64,000 nt of DNA from Terrimesophilobacter sp038243605 (GTDB lineage: Bacteria; Actinomycetota; Actinomycetes; Actinomycetales; Microbacteriaceae): the NCBI GenBank assembly GCA_038243605.1, contig JBBSQX010000005.1:62001-126000 (forward strand). The letters run 5' to 3'. This document shows positions 1 through 7,187 of the stretch, one piece after another. How positions within the stretch are numbered: the first letter of the stretch is position 1; each line of letters starts with the position of its first letter. The notes under the pieces are model-generated. The model had not been told where the DNA came from and made no database searches. It saw only the letters and a program-made list of their open reading frames with translations. The translations under genes and the position numbers were made by a program.

Positions 1-1351
1 CACGCACGCTCAACAGAACACGATTGAAGACGAGTTCTGGGTTCCGATCGAGAACAACACCGGTGACACCATCGGTAAGTTCTGGCATCACTACCTCGTG
101 ATGACGACCGGGCGTGAGCTTGAGCTCTCGGGTGGGCGCGGTGTGTACGATGCCTTCCGGCAGCATTTTCCGCGCCTCGACTTCGAGACCCTTCTTACCC
201 ATGCCGCAGAGTGGCGAGAATTTTCGGCGATCTATTCGCGGCTGCATAATCCGTCGCTGATTGACGACGCGAGCATTTCGGCGGAGGTCTACGGGATCAA
301 CGTTTTCGGGCGCGGCATGTACCCGCTCGTGATGCGCTCGTTCTCTGCACATGAGCGCGGCCAGTTGCCCACCGATGAGCTCGTGGCTGATCTTGCCCGC
401 ATTCAGTCGCTGCTCATCCGCCGCGAAGTCGTTGGCGTGACCACCGACCGCCTCGTGGCACGACTGTGTCGCGCACGCGAGGCCGGGCGCGAGAACCTTG
501 CCAGAGCGATTGCGCGGATCACGCCATCCGACGAGCGCGTGCGTGTGGCTCTCAAATATGCCGAGCTGCCTCACGCTCACTACGTGCTCGCCCGCCTGGC
601 AAACATTGATGTGGCAAACATTGGCGCGAAATATGGTGTCGATCACATCGTGCCGCTGGCACCTTCTGACACGTGGAGTGGCGACGGGGCACGCGAGTGG
701 TCAGATTTCAGTGACGACGAGCAAAACAGTCACCGGGCTCTCGCCCCGACCCTCGGCAACCTTGTGCTCCTCGAGGAGCCGCTCGCCGAGCGTGCATTCG
801 GTTCCTCGTTCGTGGCGAAGCGTGATGGGCAGTACTCGGCGAGCGATGTCGCAACGACCCGTGCTCTCTCCACTGTGCAGGAGTGGAACACAGCGGCGAT
901 CACCGAGCGCACGGCAACCCTGACCGCCGATTTTCTGCGCCTGTGGGCGAACCCAGTCGTTGTGGGCATTGACGATGACGGCCTCACCCCCATTCTTGAC
1001 GCTCACCGGAGGCGTGGCTGGCCTGCCGGGTGGCGGCGCGAGTTCAGCTACGTGGAGTACCGCGGCGAGCACTGGGAGGTGCACGACGTCAAAGCTCTCT
1101 TCGACCGCGTCTTCAAGCGCTTGTGGGCGGATTCCCGCGAGTGCGTCGTGACGTTCAGCGCCCGACGCGGTGGCCCCCTTTTCGACGCGCAGGCGTGGCG
1201 CGGAGAGTGGCAGGTTCTCGGCGACGGCCAACACCTGTACCTCGGCTGGGATTCCAACTACATGATGGCGGCCGTGCAGGGAGTGCTGGATGAGGCGGGA
1301 ATCGCCGCAGAAGTCTTCATCACGTACTCCTACATCGGCGACGCGATGTAA
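1..1351 (+). CDS. GmrSD-type DUF262/DUF1524 restriction-like nuclease, 5'-truncated
   Basis: The reading frame is open from the window edge, so the N-terminus, including the DUF262 ParB-like NTPase fold, lies outside. What is visible is the end of the DUF262 helical region, then a DUF1524 HNH-type nuclease region with VDHIVP (first His) and the LGNLVLL block followed by a KRDGQYSAS segment. Proteins of this class cut modified phage DNA as type IV restriction enzymes or act in other defence systems. In the usual family pattern an Asn follows the LGNL block, but here that stretch reads EEPLAERAF, so one nuclease residue may be altered. About 130 further residues after the nuclease form a separate, unassigned C-terminal domain. 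The internal GTG/ATG at 98-103 is not the real start. Family assignment is fairly firm and the target is unknown. Confidence 0.75.
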   Translation, partial: THAQQNTIEDEFWVPIENNTGDTIGKFWHHYLVMTTGRELELSGGRGVYDAFRQHFPRLDFETLLTHAAEWREFSAIYSRLHNPSLIDDASISAEVYGINVFGRGMYPLVMRSFSAHERGQLPTDELVADLARIQSLLIRREVVGVTTDRLVARLCRAREAGRENLARAIARITPSDERVRVALKYAELPHAHYVLARLANIDVANIGAKYGVDHIVPLAPSDTWSGDGAREWSDFSDDEQNSHRALAPTLGNLVLLEEPLAERAFGSSFVAKRDGQYSASDVATTRALSTVQEWNTAAITERTATLTADFLRLWANPVVVGIDDDGLTPILDAHRRRGWPAGWRREFSYVEYRGEHWEVHDVKALFDRVFKRLWADSRECVVTFSARRGGPLFDAQAWRGEWQVLGDGQHLYLGWDSNYMMAAVQGVLDEAGIAAEVFITYSYIGDAM

Positions 1352-1371
1352 CGGAGTGAAACCGCATTGTC

Positions 1372-1446
1372 TGGCTGGGGTACCTGGACTCGAACCAAGA
1401 ACAAAAGAATCAGAATCTTCCGTGTTGCCAATTACACCATACCCCA
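1372..1446 (-). tRNA. tRNA-Gln (anticodon CUG)
   Basis: The complement folds as a cloverleaf. The 5' acceptor strand UGGGGUA pairs with UACCCCA, the anticodon loop UUCUGAU carries CUG, the T-arm contains GGUUCGAGUCC, and the 3' CCA is encoded. It lies 70 nt downstream of gltX on the same strand. Most actinobacteria lack glutaminyl-tRNA synthetase and use a non-discriminating GluRS plus GatCAB to make Gln-tRNA, so this neighbourhood makes functional sense. The 3' end faces the truncated nuclease gene at 1-1351. Confidence 0.93.
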
Positions 1447-1516
1447 ATGGCTCCGACCGAAGCCGGACCAAGTGTCTACTTTAGCGTATCGCGAGTGGTG
1501 GTGACGTTAGGCCAGA

Positions 1517-2992
1517 TCACAGGAGATCTGCCAGCTTCGCGATGCGCTTCAGCGTGGACTCTTTGCCAAGCAACTCCATCGACTCGAACAACGGCGGGCT
1601 GATTCTGCGGCCGGAGACTGCTGAGCGCAAAGGTCCAAAGGCGAGGCGCGGCTTCAGGCCAAGGTCGTCGATGAGCGCGCCGCGAAGCGCCGCCTCGATG
1701 GCCGGCGTCGTCCACTCCTCAAGATCGCTCAGTGCCTTCGTCGAGACAGCAAGTACGGTCGGGCCACCCTCACTAGGCATCGCGTCATCGTCGAACGTGA
1801 GGTCGTCATCCGCCGTGAAAAGGAAGGCGAGTAGACCTGGCGCTTCACTCAGCAACTGCATGCGCTCCTGCACGAGCGGCGCAGCGCGGTGCAGCATCTC
1901 GCGGTGGGCATCAGTCTGCACGAGGTCGCCAAGGTAGGGCAGCATGCGGTCAGCAAAGTCGCTGACATCAAGCATGCGGATGTGGTCACCGTTGATCGAT
2001 TCGGCCTTCTTCAGGTCAAAGCGAGCCGGGTTCGGGTTCACATTAACCACATCGAACGCCTCGACCATCTCGTCGATGGAGAACACGTCGCGGTCCGCAG
2101 AGATGGACCAGCCAAGCAGAGCGAGGTAGTTGATGAGCCCCTCAGGGATGAAGCCACGGTCGCGGTGGTGAAACAGGCTCGCCTCTGGGTCGCGCTTGGA
2201 AAGCTTCTTGTTGCCGTTTCCCATCACATATGGAAGGTGGCCGAACTGCGGAACGGCGGGCGCGATCCCCAGCTCGATGAGCGCGTGGTAGAGGGCGATC
2301 TGGCGGGGTGTGCTCGAGAGCAAATCTTCGCCGCGAAGCACATGAGTGACGCCCATGAGCGCGTCGTCCACGGGGTTTACGAAGGTGTAGAGCGGCTTGC
2401 CGTTCGGGCGCACGACAACAAAGTCGGTGAAGCTGCCAGCGGGAAACGTGATGTCGCCGCGCACGAGGTCTGTAAAACTGAGATCCGTGTCTGGCACGCG
2501 CAGGCGCAGCGCTGGCTCGCGGCCCTCCGCACGGTAAGCGGCACGTTGCTCTTCCGTGAGATCGCGCTCAAAGTTGTCGTAGCCCTGCTTCGGGTCGCGA
2601 CCCTTGGCCACGTTGCGCGCTTCAATCTCTTCGCCGGTAGCAAAACTCTCATACAGGTGCCCGGATGCGCGCAGCTTCTCGATGACACTCTGGTAGATCT
2701 CGTCGCGCTGCGATTGACGGTATGGCCCGTGCGGCCCCCCGACACCCTCGCCCTCATCCCAGGTGATATTCAACCAAGAGAGCCCGTCGAGAAGCTGCTC
2801 GTAGCTCTCTTCGCTGTCGCGGGCGGCATCCGTGTCTTCAATGCGAAAAATCAGTTTGCCGCCTGTGTGGCGGGCGTACGCCCAATTAAACAAGGCAGTG
2901 CGAATGAGCCCAACGTGGGGCGTACCCGTCGGCGAAGGGCAGAAACGCAAGCGAACATCGAACCCGGTGGCGGTAGAAAATGTGGCAGTCAT
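1517..2992 (-). CDS. gltX: glutamyl-tRNA synthetase
   Basis: Cytoplasmic class I aminoacyl-tRNA synthetase that attaches glutamate to tRNA-Glu and, in bacteria without GlnRS, also to tRNA-Gln. The HIGH-type motif reads PTGTPHVG (residues 21-28) and the KMSKS-type motif reads KLSKR near residue 255. The length of 491 residues is normal. I start it at ATG 2992 rather than further upstream: the family consensus begins just before FDVRLRFCPSPTG, and a -10 hexamer TAGAAT lies exactly 7 nt upstream with no Shine-Dalgarno, which fits a leaderless mRNA. tRNA-Gln lies immediately downstream on the same strand. Confidence 0.95.
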   Translation of the reverse strand: MTATFSTATGFDVRLRFCPSPTGTPHVGLIRTALFNWAYARHTGGKLIFRIEDTDAARDSEESYEQLLDGLSWLNITWDEGEGVGGPHGPYRQSQRDEIYQSVIEKLRASGHLYESFATGEEIEARNVAKGRDPKQGYDNFERDLTEEQRAAYRAEGREPALRLRVPDTDLSFTDLVRGDITFPAGSFTDFVVVRPNGKPLYTFVNPVDDALMGVTHVLRGEDLLSSTPRQIALYHALIELGIAPAVPQFGHLPYVMGNGNKKLSKRDPEASLFHHRDRGFIPEGLINYLALLGWSISADRDVFSIDEMVEAFDVVNVNPNPARFDLKKAESINGDHIRMLDVSDFADRMLPYLGDLVQTDAHREMLHRAAPLVQERMQLLSEAPGLLAFLFTADDDLTFDDDAMPSEGGPTVLAVSTKALSDLEEWTTPAIEAALRGALIDDLGLKPRLAFGPLRSAVSGRRISPPLFESMELLGKESTLKRIAKLADLL

Positions 2993-2999
2993 CCCGGCA

Positions 3000-3005
3000 A
3001 TTCTA
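3000..3005 (-). promoter_or_regulatory. gltX -10 element (leaderless start)
   Basis: On the minus strand TAGAAT ends 7 nt before the gltX ATG at 2992, and no ribosome binding site is present. No good -35 is visible. The distance fits transcription starting at or next to the A of the start codon. Confidence 0.5.
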
Positions 3006-3093
3006 GGCGAGTGGGCGCGAACTGGTGGCCCCGTCACGAGAAGCTCTGCGTATGCTCACCCACCAGTGAGCCGATAGCACGAGGGTTACCGTG

Positions 3094-3663
3094 TTATCGA
3101 GCTGTCGCGGCGTGCCGCTTCATTCCACGGATGAGCAGCCAGGTTCCAGTCAGGAACGGCACAAAGAACGCGCCGAGTATTGCCACATGCCACCACGTGA
3201 GACCGCCGGTTTCGCCGGCCACCAGCCATGCTCCCAAAATCAACAATCCGAGAGCCACACAAGGCGCAAAAATCGCAACTAATTTTTCCCACAGGTACCA
3301 GGTCTTAGAGAAGGCAACCATGCCGACTCCCACGATCCATCCAGCCACAGGAACTACGACTCCACCGAGCGCCACGAGAGCGCATGTGACGACAATATAC
3401 GCCCGGGAGTCCGCCAGTTCCTTGCTGGCCGACGGGATAAGAGGCTGCTGAAGATCAGAACCCGCTTTAGCCTCCGCTGCAATGAACGCGGGCTCGCCGA
3501 GCTCCACGATGCGGGCAGCTGCAGCAGTCGCATCCACGCCCGCGAGTTCCTCTGTGATGCCAGCGACGATCTCGTCAGCGACCTCGTGTGGAAGACCCAC
3601 GAGCGCCGCCTTGAGGTCGCTCAAATAGTTGCGCACAGCCTGCGACTGATCACTCTGGCTCAT
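3094..3663 (-). CDS. HAAS-domain (DUF1700-like) membrane protein
   Basis: A 189-residue protein with an N-terminal helical HAAS-type domain (QAVRNYLSDLKAAL, then VADEIVAGITEEL, then IVELGEPAFIAAE) and four hydrophobic segments from about residue 77 on. HAAS proteins are commonly encoded with PadR regulators and are thought to act as their signalling or membrane partners. The start ATG overlaps the padR stop as ATGA, and GAAGGGAAG lies upstream as a ribosome site, so the pair is translationally coupled. The first 18 residues of the longer frame are out because they lie inside padR. The ligand or transported molecule is unknown. Confidence 0.8.
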   Translation of the reverse strand: MSQSDQSQAVRNYLSDLKAALVGLPHEVADEIVAGITEELAGVDATAAAARIVELGEPAFIAAEAKAGSDLQQPLIPSASKELADSRAYIVVTCALVALGGVVVPVAGWIVGVGMVAFSKTWYLWEKLVAIFAPCVALGLLILGAWLVAGETGGLTWWHVAILGAFFVPFLTGTWLLIRGMKRHAATAR

Positions 3664-3995
3664 GATGTGCTTCCCTTCTCGATAAGTTCGTTGACGGTGT
3701 TTGCGAAGGGTGCCCACTGCCTCCGGAACGCTCCCAACTCCGCGATGCCTGTGGTGGTCAACCGGTAGTACTTGCGCACCGGACCAGCGTCGGATGCTTG
3801 GTTAAAGCTGCTCACGAGCCCTTGCGTTCGCAGCCGTGTGAGCATCGGATAGAGCGTGCCAATACTGGCGATGAGGCCCCGACCGGTGAGGATCTCCGCG
3901 AGCTGCCAGCCGTACATCGGCTCGCTTGCTAGCAAGCCGAGCACGCAGTACTCCACGACTCCCTTGCGAAGCTGAGCACCAACATCCGCTGTCAT
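3660..3995 (-). CDS. PadR family transcriptional regulator
   Basis: A 111-residue winged-helix DNA-binding protein. The PadR signature runs from LRKGVVEYCVLGLL through MYGWQLAEIL to IGTLYPMLTRLRTQGLV, and RKYYRLTTTG forms the wing. These proteins usually repress their own operon and release it on binding a ligand. I chose ATG 3995 over GTG 4004 because a promoter (TTGCGC, 17 nt, TAGCGT) places transcription start at this ATG, giving a leaderless mRNA. A 9-bp dyad over the promoter suggests autoregulation. The second gene of the operon encodes the HAAS membrane protein. Confidence 0.88.
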   Translation of the reverse strand: MTADVGAQLRKGVVEYCVLGLLASEPMYGWQLAEILTGRGLIASIGTLYPMLTRLRTQGLVSSFNQASDAGPVRKYYRLTTTGIAELGAFRRQWAPFANTVNELIEKGSTS

Positions 3996-4031
3996 GCGTA
4001 ACACGCTACCTTGTCACGCACACTAGCGCAA
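3995..4031 (-). promoter_or_regulatory. padR promoter and candidate PadR operator
   Basis: On the minus strand, -35 TTGCGC (4026-4031) and -10 TAGCGT (4003-4008) are separated by 17 nt, and the -10 ends 7 nt before ATG 3995. An inverted repeat covers the -10 and start: TGCGTGACA (4012-4020), an 8-nt spacer, then TGTTACGCA (3995-4003), with 8 of 9 positions paired. An 8-nt spacer between arms is usual for PadR sites. Confidence 0.55.
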
Positions 4032-4069
4032 TCTGCTCCGTGGAGGTGTGTCCGTGCCAGTCTCGGATC

Positions 4070-4137
4070 CGCGCGGGTTACTCAGCAGATTCGCGCAGGG
4101 TTATTCAGCGGTTGCGCGCCGGGTTGCTCAACGTGCC
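4070..4137. repeat. three imperfect 23-bp tandem repeats at the FAH gene end
   Basis: Three consecutive units of 22-23 bp, at 4070-4091, 4092-4114 and 4115-4137, share the pattern CGCGC then GGGTT, one variable base, then CTCA or TTCA. The rightmost unit encodes the last residues of the FAH-family protein, the middle one covers its stop codon, and the leftmost lies downstream. They appear to be tandem duplications of the gene's 3' end. Confidence 0.6.
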
Positions 4138-4872
4138 AATGCCCTCGATCGTGATGTCGACGGTTTGGCCATCCGTGAACCCGCCGAGGCCAGCGGGCGT
4201 GCCGGTGCAAATGACATCACCCGGGAGCAGCGTCCACACGCTTGACGCGAACTCGATGATCTCGGGAATCTTGTAGAGCATGTCGGAGGTGTTGCCGTGA
4301 CGACGTGGCTCGCCCTCAACGAAGGTTTGAATCTCGAGATTCGTCGGGTCGAGCTCTGTCTCGATCCACGGGCCGAGCGGGCAGAACGTGTCGTAGCCTT
4401 TTGCCCTCGCCCACTGACCGTCGGCGAACATCACATCGCGGGCAGAGATGTCGTTCGCGATCGTGTAGCCAAAAACATAGTCAGCCCAGTCGGCGGCCTT
4501 CACGAGCTTGGCAATCTTGCCGATCACGATCGCGAGTTCGCCTTCGTGCACGATTCGGCCATCCACTGGTGGAATCTGAATCGTGTCACCTGGACCAACA
4601 ACGGCGGTGTTCGGCTTCAAGAAGATGAGCGGGTTGTTGGGGGTATCCGCGTGCAGCTCAGCCTTGTGAGCGGCATAGTTCATGCCGACGCAGACCACTT
4701 TGGAGCGCGGGATGACCGGCGCAAGAAGTTTTGCATCGGCGAGCAGTACCCGCTCCCCCGTCGTTTCGAATCCGCTAAACAGTGGGTCGCCAGCGATCAC
4801 CACAATCTCGTCATCGTCCACGATCCCGTAACGAGGGTCTCCATTGGCAGTGCTAAATCGTGCGATCTTCAC
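4105..4872 (-). CDS. fumarylacetoacetate hydrolase family protein
   Basis: A 255-residue FAH-fold metal-dependent enzyme. The family carries out hydrolysis, decarboxylation or isomerisation of beta-diketo or oxo acids. Visible are VVCVGMNYAAHKAEL, the Mg-binding block VHEGELAIVIGK, ANDISARDVM and a TGTPAGLG ending. The start is GTG 4872, with GAGGT 9 nt upstream, only 4 nt after the ilvE stop. The 6 extra residues of the longer frame precede this GTG. It is the third gene of leuB-ilvE-FAH. The substrate cannot be read from sequence; oxaloacetate decarboxylase or acylpyruvase activity are known options for small FAH proteins. Confidence 0.88.
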   Translation of the reverse strand: MKIARFSTANGDPRYGIVDDDEIVVIAGDPLFSGFETTGERVLLADAKLLAPVIPRSKVVCVGMNYAAHKAELHADTPNNPLIFLKPNTAVVGPGDTIQIPPVDGRIVHEGELAIVIGKIAKLVKAADWADYVFGYTIANDISARDVMFADGQWARAKGYDTFCPLGPWIETELDPTNLEIQTFVEGEPRRHGNTSDMLYKIPEIIEFASSVWTLLPGDVICTGTPAGLGGFTDGQTVDITIEGIGTLSNPARNR

Positions 4873-4876
4873 CGGG

Positions 4877-6070
4877 TTACACCTCGCCAAGTGTCGTGCT
4901 CGCGGCCGATTTTGCGGCCCTGTCGAGCTGCATCATCCACCCGTGTCGGTCTTCTGCCCGGCCGTACTGAATGTCAGTGAGTTCCTTGCGCAGCGACATT
5001 GTGAGCTCGCCAGCGGGGGCACCCGCAGAGCCAATACTGAAATCTGCGCCCTTCAGCTGGGCAATCGGCGTCACGACGGCGGCGGTACCGCACGCGAAGA
5101 CCTCCACGATGTCGCCGGAGGCGGCGCCTTCGCGCCACTCATCGAGCGTCACTCGACGGTCTTCTACCGTGTGCCCTCGGTCGCGCGCGAGCTGCAAAAT
5201 TGAGTCACGCGTGATGCCCTCGAGGATGCTGTCTGACTTTGGAGTCACGAGCGTGCCGTCTTTGTAGACGAGCACAATGTTCATGCCGCCGAGTTCTTCA
5301 AGGTATTTGCCTTCAGATGAGTCAAGGAACATCACCTGCGCGCAGCCGTGAGCGGATGCCTCTGCTTGCGCCACGAGCGACGAGGCGTAATTGCCGCCGG
5401 TCTTCGCTGCCCCAGTGCCGCCCTTGCCTGCGCGAGCGTAGTTTGTGGAAAGCCAGATGGAAACGGGCGCGACACCACCCGTGAAATATGCGCCGGCCGG
5501 GCTGCCAATGACGTAATAGGCCACCTTCTGTGCTGGGCGAACGCCGAGAAATGCCTCCTGCGCAAACATGAACGGGCGCAGGTAAAGACTGGTTTCTGCC
5601 GCAGACGGAACCCAGGAGCCATCCACCGCGATGAGCTGACGCAGCGAGTCGATGAAGTAGTCGGAGGGCAGCTCTGGGAGAGCGAGTCGTTTGGCTGAGC
5701 GCTGCATGCGTGCGGCGTTTGCCTCTGGCCGGAAGGTCCATATGGTGCCGTCTGCGTGACGGTACGCCTTCATGCCCTCAAAGATTTCTTGCCCGTAGTG
5801 CAGCACGGAGGCGGCAGGATCGAGCGCAATGGGGCCGTAAGGCTCCACGCGGGGGGTGTGCCATCCGTCGCCGTCTGTCCAGCAGATGTCGACCATGTGA
5901 TCGGTGAAGTGCACGCCGAAGCCAGGGTTCGCGAGAATCTCGTCACGCTCCTGCTGGCTTCGCGCGCTCGAGTTGCTCGTAATCGACCAGCGCAAGTCGG
6001 TTTTCGACCCTGACGTTGCGGTCGCTGGGTCTGTTGAGCCTGCGGTCATGGAGTCTGCGGTGTTGGTCAT
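4877..6070 (-). CDS. ilvE: branched-chain amino-acid aminotransferase
   Basis: A fold-type IV PLP enzyme that transfers the amino group between glutamate and the keto acids of Val, Ile and Leu, the last biosynthetic step. Seen are GQEIFEGMKAYRH, RPEANAARMQRSAKRL, the PLP lysine in AAKTGGNYASS, and the EELGGMNI and GITRDSIL blocks. The start is ATG 6070 because GAAGGA sits about 7 nt upstream and the leuB stop is 13 nt away. This gives 397 residues, with a 30-40 residue low-complexity N-terminus before the conserved domain. It is co-transcribed with leuB. Confidence 0.94.
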   Translation of the reverse strand: MTNTADSMTAGSTDPATATSGSKTDLRWSITSNSSARSQQERDEILANPGFGVHFTDHMVDICWTDGDGWHTPRVEPYGPIALDPAASVLHYGQEIFEGMKAYRHADGTIWTFRPEANAARMQRSAKRLALPELPSDYFIDSLRQLIAVDGSWVPSAAETSLYLRPFMFAQEAFLGVRPAQKVAYYVIGSPAGAYFTGGVAPVSIWLSTNYARAGKGGTGAAKTGGNYASSLVAQAEASAHGCAQVMFLDSSEGKYLEELGGMNIVLVYKDGTLVTPKSDSILEGITRDSILQLARDRGHTVEDRRVTLDEWREGAASGDIVEVFACGTAAVVTPIAQLKGADFSIGSAGAPAGELTMSLRKELTDIQYGRAEDRHGWMMQLDRAAKSAASTTLGEV

Positions 6071-6083
6071 CGTGGGTCCTTCG

Positions 6084-7145
6084 TCAATGTCGATCATGGT
6101 TCCTAAGTCGTTCGATGATGGCGGTGCCAACCTCGGTCGTCGAGCGCGATGCCGCGCCCCGCTCTGCCAAATCTTCTGTCACAGCAGAAGTGACGTTCGC
6201 TGCTTCCTGCGCAAAACCTTGCTGTGCGAGCAGCAGAGCTACAGAGAGGATCGCGGCGGTGGGATCTGCAATGTTCTTACCTGCGATGTCCGGTGCGGAA
6301 CCGTGAACCGGCTCGAACATGCTGGGGTAGGCGCCTTCCGGGTTGATATTTCCCGACGCTGCCAAACCGATGCCGCCGCTGATGGCGCCGGCCAGATCGG
6401 TGATGATGTCACCGAAAAGGTTGTCGGTGACGATCACGTCAAATCTACTCGGGTTCGTGACCATGTGAATAGTCGCTGCATCCACGTGTTGGTAGCCCAC
6501 CTCGACATCCGGATGCTCGGCAGCCACCGCGTCGACGATGCGTTGCCACAACGAACCCGCAAAACTCAGCACGTTGGTTTTGTGAACGAGCGTGAGTTTC
6601 TTGCGACGCAGTTCGGCTTGGGCGAACGCGAACCGCACCACACGTTCGACGCCGAACGCAGTATTCACACTCACTTCACTCGCAATCTCGTGCGGCGTTC
6701 CCGTGCGTATGCTGCCCCCCGTGCCCGCATACGGACCCTCTGTGCCCTCACGCACAACGACAAAGTCAACCTCGCCTGGCTCCCGCAGCGGGCTCTGAAC
6801 TCCCGGCAAAATCACTGTTGGCCGCAGGTTCACATAGTGATCAAACGCGAAACGGAGTTTCAGTAGCAAACCGCGCTCGATAATGCCACCAGCGAGCCTC
6901 TCATCCCGCGGGTCGCCGCCTACGGCGCCAAGAAGAATGACATCGTGCGTGCGCAGCGCCTCAAGATCGTCGTCGCCCAAAATTGTGCCGGTCTGCACAA
7001 AGTGCCCTGCTCCAAACGGGTACTCAGTGGTCGTTACCTTCGTGTCTGACGGCATGGCAACTCTAAGCACGGCAACCGCTTGAGCGATGACCTCCGGGCC
7101 GATACCGTCCCCTGCGATCACGGCAAGATCGAGCGTACGCGACAT
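6084..7145 (-). CDS. leuB: 3-isopropylmalate dehydrogenase
   Basis: NAD-dependent oxidative decarboxylase of leucine biosynthesis, 353 residues. Seen are AVIAGDGIGPEV at the N-terminus, VREGTEGPYAGTGG, the HKTNVL lysine motif, VTDNLFGDIITDLAG (metal-binding Asp residues) and EPVHGSAPDIAGK. A strong ribosome site, GGAGG, lies 7 nt before ATG 7145. It is first in the leuB-ilvE-FAH cluster, so two steps of branched-chain synthesis are expressed together, apart from the ilvDBNC operon 10 kb away. Confidence 0.95.
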   Translation of the reverse strand: MSRTLDLAVIAGDGIGPEVIAQAVAVLRVAMPSDTKVTTTEYPFGAGHFVQTGTILGDDDLEALRTHDVILLGAVGGDPRDERLAGGIIERGLLLKLRFAFDHYVNLRPTVILPGVQSPLREPGEVDFVVVREGTEGPYAGTGGSIRTGTPHEIASEVSVNTAFGVERVVRFAFAQAELRRKKLTLVHKTNVLSFAGSLWQRIVDAVAAEHPDVEVGYQHVDAATIHMVTNPSRFDVIVTDNLFGDIITDLAGAISGGIGLAASGNINPEGAYPSMFEPVHGSAPDIAGKNIADPTAAILSVALLLAQQGFAQEAANVTSAVTEDLAERGAASRSTTEVGTAIIERLRNHDRH

Positions 7146-7187
7146 GAAACCTCCGAAAAATTCTGTGGTTCCAGCGTACCGCGAGCT

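Noticed and set aside
1447..1516. A second tRNA (tRNA-Glu) between gltX and tRNA-Gln
   Set aside because: No T-arm or anticodon arm can be folded in this gap.
1889..3451. A 520-codon open frame opposite gltX
   Set aside because: It is the antisense of a well-supported synthetase gene, starts inside it and has no family features.
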